64,000 nt of DNA. It comes from an uncultured Sphingobacteriaceae bacterium (GTDB taxonomy: Bacteria > Bacteroidota > Bacteroidia > Sphingobacteriales > Sphingobacteriaceae). Each line of letters begins with the position of its first letter. Within the stretch, counting starts at the first letter, position 1. This document shows positions 1 to 9,136 of the stretch, piece by piece. The notes under the pieces are model-generated. The model was not told the origin of the DNA. It was given only the letters and a program-made list of their open reading frames with translations, and did no database searches. The translations under genes and the position numbers were made by a program. The stretch spans positions 62,001 through 126,000 of the forward strand of contig CAMLLO010000006.1 in assembly GCA_946480915.1 (NCBI GenBank). Reading direction: 5' to 3'.

Positions 1-294
1 CACAAAAACCTCCTCTGCCTTTAATAGATTATGACCGTGTTGCTCAAACAGACTGTCTTTTAATAATACATTGTGCAACTTAACTGAGATTCCGGGAAAG
101 CCATGCAGAAGGGCAGCATCCATGCTTCCAATGGTAAGTTTACCATTGATGTTATTATTTAGCTGTGTTGAAACTGCTTTTAAAAAAGCTTTTTTATTGT
201 AAGTAATATAGGCTGCAAGTCCAAGCCAAAGTATAATCAGTATTCCCAGAGCAATTCCTATAATTCTTAGGATGATCTTTACTTGTCTTGACAT
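1..294 (-). CDS. AsmA-like membrane-anchored protein, N-terminal part
   Basis: An open frame runs on the minus strand from an ATG at 294 to the window edge, giving 98 residues with no stop. It begins MSRQVKIILRIIGIALGIL, then has one long hydrophobic segment (about residues 8-30) followed by NNNINGKLTIGSMDAALLHGFPGISVKL. A single N-terminal membrane anchor followed by a 'G-K-L-x-I-G-S' segment is typical of AsmA-family proteins, which are large envelope proteins implicated in lipid transport. The rest of the gene lies outside the window, so the family call rests on the N-terminus only. It is divergent from the next gene. Confidence 0.6.
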   Translation of the reverse strand, partial: MSRQVKIILRIIGIALGILIILWLGLAAYITYNKKAFLKAVSTQLNNNINGKLTIGSMDAALLHGFPGISVKLHNVLLKDSLFEQHGHNLLKAEEVFV

Positions 295-499
295 ATAAAA
301 TAAATGAGGAGTACAGATGCTATCATGAAAGGGGAGATTAGTTGTTTTTGATACAACAGCTTAAAAGCTAACATGTTCCAGGATAGGAAAAAAATAAACT
401 TTTGTTAGGTATTTGTTAGATTTGAGATGCTTGGTATAGGTGCCTTTTCCTGGTTAGATGGAATTAGATGTTAAAACAATAATATAAGCCTTGTTGTCT

Positions 500-913
500 A
501 TGTTAAAAATGGAATTATCAATTCAAATAACATGGTTGTTTATGCTCTCAATTCCGGTGGCCTGTATTGCCTGGACAGTTACGCATGAGGAAGTATTTAG
601 AGAACCGCGGGAATACTGCCTCCGTCGCTCTCAAGACTGCAGAAGTGCACTTAAGAGAAAATTCTTTTATTTGTTTACTTGCGAATACTGCTTTAGTCAC
701 TATGTCGTAGCATTCTTCCTCATAGTAACAAAGTTTCATTTCCTTTTTTCAGACTGGCGCGGCTATTTAATATCAGGCTTTTCGATGGTTTGGATAGCAA
801 ATCTTTATATGAGTTTATATGCACTTATACGCACCGATTTGAAAAAAGGGAGGATACTCACTCAGATTGAACAGCAAAAAATCCAGGATGATGAATCCAA
901 TGCTGAAAAATAA
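500..913 (+). CDS. small membrane protein, DUF1360-like
   Basis: A 137-residue protein if the ATG at 500 is used; the frame is also open from TTG codons at 491 and 494, and another ATG lies at 509. It shows about three hydrophobic segments, a conserved-looking THEEVFREPREYC stretch after the first, and a CEYCFSHYV cysteine pair at the start of the second. Membrane segment, acidic/Arg-rich loop, then CxxC beginning the next helix recalls DUF1360-type membrane proteins of unknown function. That similarity is from memory and is not certain. The hydrophilic C-terminus ends about 60 nt before the esterase start at 972, so the two may be co-transcribed. Confidence 0.55.
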   Translation: MLKMELSIQITWLFMLSIPVACIAWTVTHEEVFREPREYCLRRSQDCRSALKRKFFYLFTCEYCFSHYVVAFFLIVTKFHFLFSDWRGYLISGFSMVWIANLYMSLYALIRTDLKKGRILTQIEQQKIQDDESNAEK

Positions 914-971
914 GAGAGCTTTCTGGCCATTGTTAATCTTCTTTGTATTTATAAACAAGCTATTTTTGTGC

Positions 972-1949
972 ATGCATAAATTCATTTCACTGTCGGTTCT
1001 TTTCGCTTTTTTTTCGCTTACGCTGAAAGCACAGCAAAAAACAGAACGCGATACCTCCTTTGCGGTTTACAGCACCTTTATAAAAACGAAAAAAACATAT
1101 CCCAATATTAGTATTGCAAGTCCTCCAACTCCAAAAGGAGTAAAAATTAAAAAAGATATAGTTTACAGTACAATAGGAACCCGAAAGCTAGTGCTGGATA
1201 TATTTTATCCGAAAAAGTCTAAACAAAAGAATCCGGCCGTTTTAATGATTCATGGCGGCGGCTGGCGCTCGGGTGATCGTTCACACAATACACCAACAGC
1301 TAAATTATTAGCCGATAATGGCTATGTGGCTGTATCGGCAGAATATCGTCTTTCAACTGAAGCAACGTATCCTGCTGCAGTTCAGGATTTAAAAACAGCG
1401 GTGAGGTGGATGCGTGCTAACGCCCGTAAATATAAAATTGATACTTCTAAAATTGCCACCTGGGGATGCTCCGCAGGCGGACAATTAGCGGCCTTGCTGG
1501 GGACCACGAATGGCGACGCAAAATTTGAAGGTGTCGGCGGATATCAAAATTATTCAAGTAATATTCAGGCCATTGTAGATGTCGACGGAACCTTGGCGTT
1601 TATACATCCCGAATCTGGCGAGGGGAATGACAGCAAAGGAAAATCGGCAGCCACTTATTGGTTTGGCTTTTCCAAAACAGAACGGCCTGATTTATGGCAT
1701 GAAGCTGCGCCTTTAAATCACGTAAGCAGTAAAACTCCCCCAATATTATTCATCAATAGTTCGGTAAGTAGAATGCATGCAGGGCGAGATGATTTAATTA
1801 ATAAACTCAATTCGTTTCATATATATTCTGAGGTCCATACTTTTGAAGACGCTCCGCATCCTTTCTGGCTTTTTAATCCCTGGTTTCAGCCAAGCGTTCA
1901 GTATACCCTTAACTTTTTAGACAGAGTATTTAAACATAAAAATCTCTGA
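972..1949 (+). CDS. secreted alpha/beta hydrolase (BD-FAE type esterase)
   Basis: A 325-residue esterase of the alpha/beta-hydrolase fold. I chose the ATG at 972 because it begins a Sec signal peptide (MHKFISLSVLFAFFSLTLKA, cleavage before QQ); the frame stays open upstream to 867 but that part lacks sense. Motifs: oxyanion-hole HGGG at residues 94-97, nucleophile elbow GCSAGG with Ser167, an Asp near 273, and the catalytic His in APHPF (His296). The nearest family is the BD-FAE (bifunctional feruloyl and acetyl-xylan esterase) group. The true substrate cannot be read from the sequence; a periplasmic or surface carbohydrate esterase is likely. Confidence 0.75.
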   Translation: MHKFISLSVLFAFFSLTLKAQQKTERDTSFAVYSTFIKTKKTYPNISIASPPTPKGVKIKKDIVYSTIGTRKLVLDIFYPKKSKQKNPAVLMIHGGGWRSGDRSHNTPTAKLLADNGYVAVSAEYRLSTEATYPAAVQDLKTAVRWMRANARKYKIDTSKIATWGCSAGGQLAALLGTTNGDAKFEGVGGYQNYSSNIQAIVDVDGTLAFIHPESGEGNDSKGKSAATYWFGFSKTERPDLWHEAAPLNHVSSKTPPILFINSSVSRMHAGRDDLINKLNSFHIYSEVHTFEDAPHPFWLFNPWFQPSVQYTLNFLDRVFKHKNL

Positions 1950-1975
1950 TTTTTTAAATAAAAATTTGCTATTCC

Positions 1976-2007
1976 TTTCCAGGTGGCTTTTATCATCCGT
2001 ACTTTTG
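1976..2007 (+). promoter_or_regulatory. putative Bacteroidota-type promoter for mqo
   Basis: TACTTTTG at 2000-2007 is a full match to the -7 element TANNTTTG. A TTTC at 1976-1979 (3 of 4 to TTTG) lies 20 nt upstream. A start near 2014 would leave a leader of about 150 nt before mqo. Confidence 0.45.
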
Positions 2008-2031
2008 CGCCTTAATTTTGGAGGGTGGTTT

Positions 2032-2139
2032 ATGTGCTTCGCGAACGATTTAGACGAGGTTTGGGATAAAATCGTCACTTTGTCAACCGAATTTCACGCG
2101 CTAAAAACACTTAGTCCAAATTTTTATTATTCATTATAG
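2032..2139 (+). CDS. possible leader ORF upstream of mqo (35 aa)
   Basis: An ATG 8 nt after a GGAGGGTGG stretch opens a 35-codon frame beginning [15 protein letters not shown] and ending TAG 23 nt before the mqo start. It is acidic and amphipathic with no membrane segment. The same DNA has an inverted repeat ACGATTT...AAATCGT (2044-2073). It may be a small protein, a regulatory leader, or simply an untranslated 5' region; coding is not proven. Confidence 0.25.
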   Translation: MCFANDLDEVWDKIVTLSTEFHALKTLSPNFYYSL

Positions 2140-2162
2140 CTTCGGCTAAACACATCGAAAGT

Positions 2163-3689
2163 ATGACAAAGAAAGATAAAGTTAAGAAGAAGAAAAACAC
2201 CGATGTAGTATTGATTGGTGCCGGGATAATGAGTGCCACGCTGGGCGTTTTATTGAAAGAACTTGACCCTGAACTAACAATAGAGATTTTTGAGCGGATG
2301 GATAATGCCGCGGCAGAAAGCTCGGATGCATGGAATAATGCGGGAACCGGACATTCTGCTTTTTGCGAATTAAATTATACTCCCGAGCTTGAGGATGGTT
2401 CGATAAATATTGATAAAGCTGTAAAAATCGCAGAGTCATTTGAGGTTTCGAAGCAATTTTGGGCATACCTCGTTCAAAATAATAGAGTCAGACTTCCTGA
2501 AAGCTGGATAAAGCAGATTCCTCACGTCAGTTTTGTTTGGGGAAGTAAAAATGTAAATTATTTGAAAAAGCGTTATGAAGCTTTGCAAAGCTGCCATCTT
2601 TTTCAAGGCATGGAGTATTCTGATAATGAAAATACATTACGAGAATGGATGCCGCTGATTATGCAGGGCCGCGATGGCTCTGGAAAATTGGCTGCTACAC
2701 GTATGGATATTGGTACCGATGTAAATTTTGGGACCCTGACTCGCTGTATGTTTAATTATTTGAAAACCTTACCGGGTGTAACGTTGAATTTCAATCACGA
2801 GGTTCGCGATTTGAAGCAAAAAGATTCTTGCTGGAACGTTAAGGTGAAGGAATTAGAAAACGGAGAAAAACGAAAAGTTAAAGCGAACTTCGTTTTCATA
2901 GGCGCCGGAGGAGGGTCTTTGCCCTTGTTGTTAAAATCCGACATCCCCGAGGCTAAAGGCTTTGGAGGCTTTCCGGTAAGCGGCCAGTGGTTGAGATGCA
3001 CCAATCCCGAAATTGTCGAAAAACATTATGCTAAGGTGTATGGAAAGGCTCCGGTAGGTTCGCCCCCGATGTCTGTTCCGCATCTGGATACCAGGCTTAT
3101 TAAGGGAAAGCGAGAGCTGTTATTTGGTCCATATGCCGGGTTTACGACCAAGTTTCTGAAAAACGGCTCAGTTCTCGATTTGCCTTTATCTATTAAAATT
3201 ACCAATATTGTTCCGATGCTGGCCGCAGGTATAAAGAATATGCCTCTCACCAAATATTTAATAGATCAGGTGCGCCAATCACCAGAAGATCGCCTGGAAG
3301 CTTTACAGGAATTCGTGCCGCTCGCCAAGCTCGAAGACTGGGAACTTGAAATTGCCGGCCAGCGTGTCCAGGTTATTAAAAACGATCCGGTAGAAGGCGG
3401 CATACTCGAGTTTGGAACCGAAGTGGTGAGTGCTAAAGATGGCTCAATTGCGGCGTTGTTAGGTGCTTCTCCTGGCGCCTCAACCGCTGTATCAATTATG
3501 TTGAACTTACTGAATGTATGTTTTAAAGAACGTGTAGAAACTGAAGAATGGCAAAATAAGTTAAAGTTAATGATTCGATCTTATGGAAAATCTCTTGCAA
3601 AGGATACTCCATTGCTTGATGACGTTCGAGCCTTGACAACCGAGGTTTTGGGGTTGACAGTTGATGAGTACGCTGAATCGACTAAATAA
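2163..3689 (+). CDS. mqo: malate:quinone oxidoreductase
   Basis: A 508-residue FAD-dependent, membrane-associated dehydrogenase that oxidises malate to oxaloacetate and passes electrons to quinone. The N-terminus has a Lys-rich leader and then the dinucleotide-binding motif [14 protein letters not shown] (about residues 15-28). It is followed by the family signatures [33 protein letters not shown] and, near the C-terminus, [14 protein letters not shown]. Length is normal for Mqo (about 490-510). It stands alone between a possible regulated leader and a convergent esterase gene. Mqo replaces or supplements NAD-dependent malate dehydrogenase in the TCA cycle. Confidence 0.96.
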   Translation: MTKKDKVKKKKNTDVVLIGAGIMSATLGVLLKELDPELTIEIFERMDNAAAESSDAWNNAGTGHSAFCELNYTPELEDGSINIDKAVKIAESFEVSKQFWAYLVQNNRVRLPESWIKQIPHVSFVWGSKNVNYLKKRYEALQSCHLFQGMEYSDNENTLREWMPLIMQGRDGSGKLAATRMDIGTDVNFGTLTRCMFNYLKTLPGVTLNFNHEVRDLKQKDSCWNVKVKELENGEKRKVKANFVFIGAGGGSLPLLLKSDIPEAKGFGGFPVSGQWLRCTNPEIVEKHYAKVYGKAPVGSPPMSVPHLDTRLIKGKRELLFGPYAGFTTKFLKNGSVLDLPLSIKITNIVPMLAAGIKNMPLTKYLIDQVRQSPEDRLEALQEFVPLAKLEDWELEIAGQRVQVIKNDPVEGGILEFGTEVVSAKDGSIAALLGASPGASTAVSIMLNLLNVCFKERVETEEWQNKLKLMIRSYGKSLAKDTPLLDDVRALTTEVLGLTVDEYAESTK

Positions 3690-3705
3690 AGGTTACATCG
3701 AAGCT

Positions 3706-3736
3706 GGAAGAGATCTGTTTTCTAAAGATCTCTTCC
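3706..3736. terminator. hairpin between convergent mqo and esterase genes
   Basis: A perfect 11-bp inverted repeat (GGAAGAGATCT / AGATCTCTTCC) with a 9-nt loop lies between the two convergent stop codons. Neither strand has a clear T-run after it, so it is a weak intrinsic-terminator candidate or a 3'-end stabiliser. Confidence 0.45.
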
Positions 3737-3749
3737 ATTAAAACTTGAA

Positions 3750-4412
3750 TTACAATTCTTTTTTCAAAACTTCCCAAACATTCTCGGCTACAATTTTATA
3801 GCCTTCACCTGTTGGATGAATCCCATCCCGTAAATTCAATTCAGCATTTCCCGCAACACCTTCCAGCATAAAAGGCACAAAAGGAATCTTATTTTCTTCA
3901 GCAATCTGGCGGAAAATCACCCGGAAATCCGATACATATTTACTTCCCATATTTGGTGGAACTTCCATCCCTAATAAAATTCGCTTGGCGTTCGGGTACC
4001 TGGCTGCAACGGTATCTAATATGGACTGCAGGTTCCGTTTTGTTTGCGATACTTTAAGACCGCGCAAGCCGTCATTAGCCCCTAGTTCCAATACAAAAAT
4101 ATCAATTTGCTGTTTTAAGAGCCAGTTTATGCGATTCACACCGCCAGATGTGGTTTCTCCGCTTAATCCCGCATTGATTACTTTATAAGGCAAATTTAAT
4201 GAGTCGATTTTTTGCTGAATAACGGCGGGAAAAGCTTCTTCAGGGTCCTCAAGCCCGTACCCAGCGGTTAAGCTGTTTCCAAAAAACAGTATGGTTTTCC
4301 TTTTCACCGTTTCTGAGCTGCTTTTTTTATCATTGTTGCTTTCTCCCTGATTTTCATTGCTGCAACCCATCATAACTATAGCGATTAAAAATGTCCAAAA
4401 TATATGCTTCAT
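3750..4412 (-). CDS. GDSL/SGNH arylesterase or lysophospholipase (TesA-like) lipoprotein
   Basis: A 220-residue SGNH hydrolase with a lipoprotein signal peptide (lipobox MMGC, Cys17), so probably membrane-anchored in the periplasm. Catalytic blocks are clear: FFGNSLTAGYG with Ser47, LSGETTSGG with the block II Gly, GAND with Asn113, and DGIHP with Asp196 and His199. This matches TesA-type arylesterases/lysophospholipases. It is divergent from an ABC ATPase and FtsX-like permease pair, the same neighbours that tesA has in E. coli (ybbA-ybbP), which suggests a linked role in lipid or ester export and turnover. Confidence 0.88.
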   Translation of the reverse strand: MKHIFWTFLIAIVMMGCSNENQGESNNDKKSSSETVKRKTILFFGNSLTAGYGLEDPEEAFPAVIQQKIDSLNLPYKVINAGLSGETTSGGVNRINWLLKQQIDIFVLELGANDGLRGLKVSQTKRNLQSILDTVAARYPNAKRILLGMEVPPNMGSKYVSDFRVIFRQIAEENKIPFVPFMLEGVAGNAELNLRDGIHPTGEGYKIVAENVWEVLKKEL

Positions 4413-4595
4413 TTTCCCTGCTTTATTTACATGATAACGTTTATACCTCAGCCTTTTTTATTAAAACCTGATTTTTTGAAATTATCAAACATGATATCAC
4501 TGCATGTTTAAGCTAAATTGCTTCGCTTATGTAATAATTTAAAAGAATTTCAGTCAAACTTTTGTGCTGTTGTTTTAGCATTATAACTTACGAAT

Positions 4596-5294
4596 GTGGA
4601 CAAAATTCTGAATATTCAAAATCTTAGTAAAACATACTTAAGCGCAGGTCGCAGTTTAACGGTTTTAGAAAACATAAATTTTTCTGTCGAGGCGGGTTCT
4701 ACAATTTCTATCGTTGGTCCGTCTGGTAGTGGTAAAACTACCTTGTTGGGCTTATGCGCCGGTTTGGACCGTTCATCAACCGGCTCTGTAGAACTAAACA
4801 GCATACGGATTGATCAGCTCAGCGAAGATAAACGGGCACTGCTGCGTAATCAATATGTTGGATTTATTTTCCAAAACTTTCAGCTGCTTCCAACACTAAC
4901 CGCACTAGAAAATGTAATGGTTCCCTTGGAATTGCGTGGCGAAAAAAATATTAAGCCCCGGGCTTTAGAATTACTTGACAAGGTTGGCTTATCAGATCGT
5001 AGTCACCATTATCCATCCCAACTATCTGGTGGCGAGCAGCAGCGTGTATCGCTGGCGAGGGCATTTTCAAATAGTCCAAAGATTTTATTCGCAGATGAGC
5101 CTACCGGAAATTTAGACGCAGAAACAAGTGAAAAGGTTGTGAAGCTAATTTTCGATTTAAACACAGAAGCAGGAACTACCCTTGTCCTGGTAACTCACGA
5201 TATGGAATTGGCATCAAAAACTCAGCGGATTATTCGGATTAAGGGCGGAGTTATAATAGCAGACGATCTAACGCAGGGCAATGGTCGATATTAA
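4596..5294 (+). CDS. ABC transporter ATP-binding protein, YbbA/LolD type
   Basis: A 232-residue ATPase starting at GTG 4596; no in-frame ATG is near. Walker A GPSGSGKTT (41-49), signature LSGGEQQR (143-150), Walker B ILFADEPTGNLD (about 163-172) and a switch His in LVTHD are all intact. The NLD after DEPTG and the short length fit the MacB/LolD/YbbA exporter class. Its last 14 nt overlap the permease gene, so the two are translationally coupled. With the neighbouring TesA-like esterase it corresponds to the YbbA-YbbP system, whose substrate is unknown. Confidence 0.9.
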   Translation: MDKILNIQNLSKTYLSAGRSLTVLENINFSVEAGSTISIVGPSGSGKTTLLGLCAGLDRSSTGSVELNSIRIDQLSEDKRALLRNQYVGFIFQNFQLLPTLTALENVMVPLELRGEKNIKPRALELLDKVGLSDRSHHYPSQLSGGEQQRVSLARAFSNSPKILFADEPTGNLDAETSEKVVKLIFDLNTEAGTTLVLVTHDMELASKTQRIIRIKGGVIIADDLTQGNGRY

Positions 5295-7830
5295 CAATAA
5301 AATGCCGGTTAAAATTGGATGGCTGTTTAAAATGGCCTGGCGAGACAGCCGGCGAAGCCGTTCTCGTTTATTTCTGTTTATTTCTTCCATTATTTTAGGC
5401 ATTGCTGCCTTGGTTGCTATCTATTCGTTTGGGGATAATTTAAAGAAAGACATTGATGCGCAAGCAGCCGGCCTCTTGGGTGCTGATCTTTCAATCTCCA
5501 GTAACAAACCTGTTTCTGCCCTAACAGAAAAATTTCTGGATTCAATCGGCGATGAGCGCGCTCAACAGCGAAGTTTCGCATCAATGGTTTATTTTCCCAA
5601 AAGCCAGGGGACACGTTTAGTTCAGGTGAAAGCCCTGGAAGGAGATTTTCCATATTATGGCAGCTTGGAAACTATTCCAGCTCGCGCAGCAAAAGAGTTC
5701 AGAGATTCACAAGCAGTTATTGTTGATAAAACCCTGATGCTGCAGTTTAACGCATCTGTCGGCGATTCTCTTAAAATTGGCGAAGTTACTTTTGAGATTA
5801 TCGGCATTCTGCAGAAAGCGCCCGGTCAAACAGGTATTTCAGCATCGGTGGCACCAGTGGTATACATGCCTTTCAAATACCTTGAGCCCACGGGGCTGTC
5901 AAAAAAAGGCAGCAGAATTAATAGTCAATATTTCTACAAGTTTAAGGATGCCAGTGCAGCCGAAAAGCTGATTAAACGTATCGAACCTCGTTTAGAAAAA
6001 GAAAACCTTGATTATCAAACCGTAGAAGGTCAGAAGCGCGACACGGGCAGATCATTCGAAGACCTTACCCGCTTTCTATCTCTTGTTGGTTTTGTGGCAC
6101 TATTACTGGGTTGTATTGGAGTTGCCAGTGCCATACACATCTATATTCGCGAAAAACTGCCCACAATTGCAATACTTAGGTGTATGGGAGTAAAGGCATC
6201 TCAGGCCTTTCTAATTTATCTTATCCAAATAGTCGGAATCGGTTTCATTGGCTCTGTAATCGGTGCAATTTTAGGCACCGTGGTTCAGCAGGTCTTGCCC
6301 TGGGTTTTAAAAGACATATTGCCAGTCGAAATATCGGGTGTCGTTTCTTGGTCCGCAATTTTACAAGGACTCCTTTTAGGGATAATAATTTCAATTTTAT
6401 TTGCTCTGTTACCCTTGGTTTCTGTCCGGAATATTTCTCCTCTAAATACCCTGCGCATTACTTATCACGAAACGAGTCTCTTTAAAGATCCCCTTAAGTG
6501 GCTTGTTTATCTTTTGATATTAACTTTTGTAATATGCTTTTCCTATTTACAGTTGAAGAGCTGGCGCGAGGCATTCTTTTTTACAGGCGGAGTTATTGCC
6601 GCTTTCATGGTTCTAACCGCAACTGCAGCCTCCTTAATCTGGCTTGTGCGCAAGTTCTTTCCTGCTTCATGGAGTTATTTATGGCGTCAGGGTTTAGCCA
6701 ATTTATTCAGACCTCACAATCAAACACTTATTCTCATTGTTTCAATCGGTTTAGGAACCGCGTTTATCAGCACACTTTTTTTAGTTCAGAATATTCTGAT
6801 GACCAGGGTAACAGTGTCTGCAAGTGGAGATCAGCCAAACATGGTTTTGTTTGATATTCAAACCAAACAAAAAGACAAAGTTGCCAACCTTACAAAAGAA
6901 CATGGCTTGCCTGTAATCAGCGAAGTGCCGATCGTAACCATGCGGATTGAGGAAGTAAATGGATATACAGCAGCCGATATTAAAAAAGACAGCACGCTAA
7001 AAGTTTCTCGTCGAGCTTTCAACTCAGAGCTAAGAGCTACCTACCGGGATACTCTTAGTGCTTCAGAGCGTATTACCAAAGGAAAATGGATCGGAAATAT
7101 AACACCAGAAGGTTTAATAAATGTGTCTCTGGAAGAGCGGTATGCCCGGCAAATTCATGTAGACGTCGGAGATACACTCACATTCAATGTGCAGGGAGCA
7201 ATTATTCCAACAGTAGTTAGCAGTTTTAGGGAAGTAGACTGGAATCGTATTCAAACCAATTTCAGATTGGTGTTTCCTAAAGGTGTTTTAGAAGATGCTC
7301 CACAGTTTCATGTGTTAATGACTCGTGTACCCGATAGTGAAGCTTCTGCCAGCTTTCAGAAAGATATTGTTCAAAGTTTTCCGAATATATCTGTAATTGA
7401 TTTAGCTCTCGTGCTGAGTGTATTGGATGATATTTTTAAAAAAATAGGTTTTATCATTCAGTTTATGGCAGCTTTCAGTATTCTAACAGGCTTAATTGTT
7501 TTAATCGCTTCGGTTCTTATAAGTAAATATCAACGAATTCAGGAAAGCGTATTGTTACGCACTTTAGGCGGTCGTAAAAGCCAGATCTTAATAATAACTG
7601 CTTTAGAATATTTTTTCCTGGGAGCATTTGCAGCGGCTACTGGAATTTTGATTTCATTAGCTGCAAGCTGGGCACTTGCGGTTTATACGTTTAAAACATC
7701 CTTTAGTCCGCAAGCAGGTCCATTATTTCTTTTATTCTTTTTAATATCTGCTTTAACTGTTATTATTGGGTTGATAAATAGCCGCGGTATTTTAAACAGG
7801 CCTCCCTTAGAGGTTTTAAGAGGAGTTTAA
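5281..7830 (+). CDS. ABC transporter permease, YbbP/FtsX family
   Basis: An 849-residue membrane protein starting at an ATG inside the ATPase gene. It has one N-terminal membrane helix, a periplasmic MacB-like domain, a block of three helices (about residues 260-390), two central helices, a second periplasmic domain, and a final three-helix FtsX block (about 715-835). Two FtsX domains in one chain of about 800-850 residues is the YbbP layout. It works with the upstream ATPase as an exporter-type or mechanotransmission ABC complex rather than an importer. Large plus-strand frames inside it (for example near 6180 and 6498) are shadows. Confidence 0.88.
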   Translation: MVDINNKMPVKIGWLFKMAWRDSRRSRSRLFLFISSIILGIAALVAIYSFGDNLKKDIDAQAAGLLGADLSISSNKPVSALTEKFLDSIGDERAQQRSFASMVYFPKSQGTRLVQVKALEGDFPYYGSLETIPARAAKEFRDSQAVIVDKTLMLQFNASVGDSLKIGEVTFEIIGILQKAPGQTGISASVAPVVYMPFKYLEPTGLSKKGSRINSQYFYKFKDASAAEKLIKRIEPRLEKENLDYQTVEGQKRDTGRSFEDLTRFLSLVGFVALLLGCIGVASAIHIYIREKLPTIAILRCMGVKASQAFLIYLIQIVGIGFIGSVIGAILGTVVQQVLPWVLKDILPVEISGVVSWSAILQGLLLGIIISILFALLPLVSVRNISPLNTLRITYHETSLFKDPLKWLVYLLILTFVICFSYLQLKSWREAFFFTGGVIAAFMVLTATAASLIWLVRKFFPASWSYLWRQGLANLFRPHNQTLILIVSIGLGTAFISTLFLVQNILMTRVTVSASGDQPNMVLFDIQTKQKDKVANLTKEHGLPVISEVPIVTMRIEEVNGYTAADIKKDSTLKVSRRAFNSELRATYRDTLSASERITKGKWIGNITPEGLINVSLEERYARQIHVDVGDTLTFNVQGAIIPTVVSSFREVDWNRIQTNFRLVFPKGVLEDAPQFHVLMTRVPDSEASASFQKDIVQSFPNISVIDLALVLSVLDDIFKKIGFIIQFMAAFSILTGLIVLIASVLISKYQRIQESVLLRTLGGRKSQILIITALEYFFLGAFAAATGILISLAASWALAVYTFKTSFSPQAGPLFLLFFLISALTVIIGLINSRGILNRPPLEVLRGV

Positions 7831-7858
7831 AGAAAATGCAATTGCCGGTTAGCTAAAG

Positions 7859-8335
7859 ATGGAAGAAGAACCATTGGTAAATCAAAGCATATTGTTAGAA
7901 CGCTTTCCTGGCAAGGGAGGCTGGACATTTGCCCGTATTCCGGAACTCCCTCCGGGAAAAAAGAAGCATTTTGGAATGCAAAAAGTGCGGGGCTATATTG
8001 ATGAATATGAAGTGAAGCAGCTTCACCTAATGCCAATGGGTAAAGGCAGATTGTTCATCGCTGTTAAAGCCGAAATCCGCAAAGCAATAAAAAAGAATGC
8101 AGGCGATTGGGTAAATGTTGTTTTGTACTCTCTTGAACCCGTTTTGCCGGTTCCGGACGACTTTATGCTTTGTTTGCAAGATGAGCCGGAAGCATTAAAG
8201 AATTTCGAATCACTTCCCCAAGATACAAAGAAGGAGTACCTGGATTGGATCTACTCAGTAAATTCAGAAGAAATAACAGTAGATCGAATGGCTTCAGCTA
8301 TTAATAAATTAGCTTTAGGGCTTCCTGTGTGTTAG
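7859..8335 (+). CDS. DUF1905 / YdeI-OmpD-associated (OmdA) domain protein
   Basis: A 158-residue cytoplasmic protein with no signal peptide. The N-terminal half (FPGKGGWTFARIPELPPGKKKHFGMQKVRGYIDEYEVKQ) is the DUF1905 beta-barrel. The C-terminal half (LPVPDDFMLCLQDEPEALKNFESLPQDTKKEYLDWI) is the OmdA-type helical domain, in which 'A...F..L....K.EYL.WI' is conserved. Such proteins are named after bacteriocin-protection homologues, but the function is not established. It starts 28 nt after the permease gene and could share its transcript. Confidence 0.8.
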   Translation: MEEEPLVNQSILLERFPGKGGWTFARIPELPPGKKKHFGMQKVRGYIDEYEVKQLHLMPMGKGRLFIAVKAEIRKAIKKNAGDWVNVVLYSLEPVLPVPDDFMLCLQDEPEALKNFESLPQDTKKEYLDWIYSVNSEEITVDRMASAINKLALGLPVC

Positions 8336-8372
8336 GCTACAAGTCAACCGACACTTAATTAAAAAATATTTC

Positions 8373-8774
8373 ATGAAACGTGCCCTGCCTTTTTTTACTA
8401 TAGTTATTCTGTTGCTATTCATTTCATGTGCAAGATCCGTAAAGCCGGAACAGTTGTACGGCGAATGGAAATATGTCAAAGTGGAGAATCCAAACCAGCA
8501 TCCTCCCTATATAATGCCTGATGAAGAAGTGAAAGCGCAAAGTCCTTCCATCCAGTTTTCAAAATCAAATGATCTGGTGATTATATGGGGTGGCAAACGC
8601 TTATCGTATGGAACGTTCAGAATGGAAGACAATATGATTCGTTATAAAGAAGTTCTTGAAGGAGGTACAACCCGGGAGTTTCCATTTCTTATAAAAGAAA
8701 TATCCGAAAATAAACTGGTTTTTGAAACAATGGAACAGGATGCCACCCGAATAACTGCCGAACGAATTAAGTAA
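8373..8774 (+). CDS. lipocalin-like lipoprotein
   Basis: A 133-residue protein with a lipoprotein signal peptide (MKRALPFFTIVILLLFISC, lipid Cys at 19). After it comes EQLYGEWKYVKVENPN, the 'G-x-W' opening strand of the small lipocalin-like domains common in Bacteroidota, and then alternating strands (LVIIWGGKRLSYGTFRMEDNMIRY). The ligand is unknown. It follows the DUF1905 gene by 37 nt and ends 3 nt from the convergent stop of the next gene. Confidence 0.65.
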   Translation: MKRALPFFTIVILLLFISCARSVKPEQLYGEWKYVKVENPNQHPPYIMPDEEVKAQSPSIQFSKSNDLVIIWGGKRLSYGTFRMEDNMIRYKEVLEGGTTREFPFLIKEISENKLVFETMEQDATRITAERIK

Positions 8775-8777
8775 TAA

Positions 8778-9008
8778 CTATGATATTCTATATCCGTTTA
8801 ATTGCAGAGTAATGCGGTGCTGCAAGTCTTCATCAATTTGTGCCTGATTGTTTTCTATTTCCCAGCCGCCATCTTTTTTGGCTCTAAATGAAGCGATAGG
8901 TTTTCCATCTTTGAAAACCTCGTATTTGTCAGAATGGCGTTCTGTTTGGACTTCATAATCCACAAACGAGCCGTCGTGTAGCAGCGCTTGAATTTCAAAT
9001 TTCTCCAT
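8778..9008 (-). CDS. small conserved-type hypothetical protein (76 aa)
   Basis: I chose the ATG at 9008 (MEKFEIQALLHDGSFVDYEV). The frame is open to 9071, but the extra 21 residues are basic and not part of a clear fold. The protein is soluble and beta-rich, with HSDKYEVFKDGKPIASFRAKKDGGWEIEN. That pattern looks like a small single-domain protein, but I recognise no family. Confidence 0.5.
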   Translation of the reverse strand: MEKFEIQALLHDGSFVDYEVQTERHSDKYEVFKDGKPIASFRAKKDGGWEIENNQAQIDEDLQHRITLQLNGYRIS

Positions 9009-9136
9009 GGTGTTTTTCTTGGGCTTCGATTTAATAACCGTTTTCAAAGAGGAGGGTTTTAAATAAAACAATCTTTATATACTTATGGATTTATACGGAT
9101 GCAAACATCTATCAGATATACTTAAAGCAAAAGATC

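Noticed and set aside
2182..2466. Minus-strand ORF inside mqo
   Set aside because: Shadow of the mqo coding frame, with no recognisable domain or start context.
6180..6854. Plus-strand ORFs of 101 and 118 aa inside the permease gene
   Set aside because: They are out-of-frame shadows of a well-supported 849-residue FtsX-type permease.
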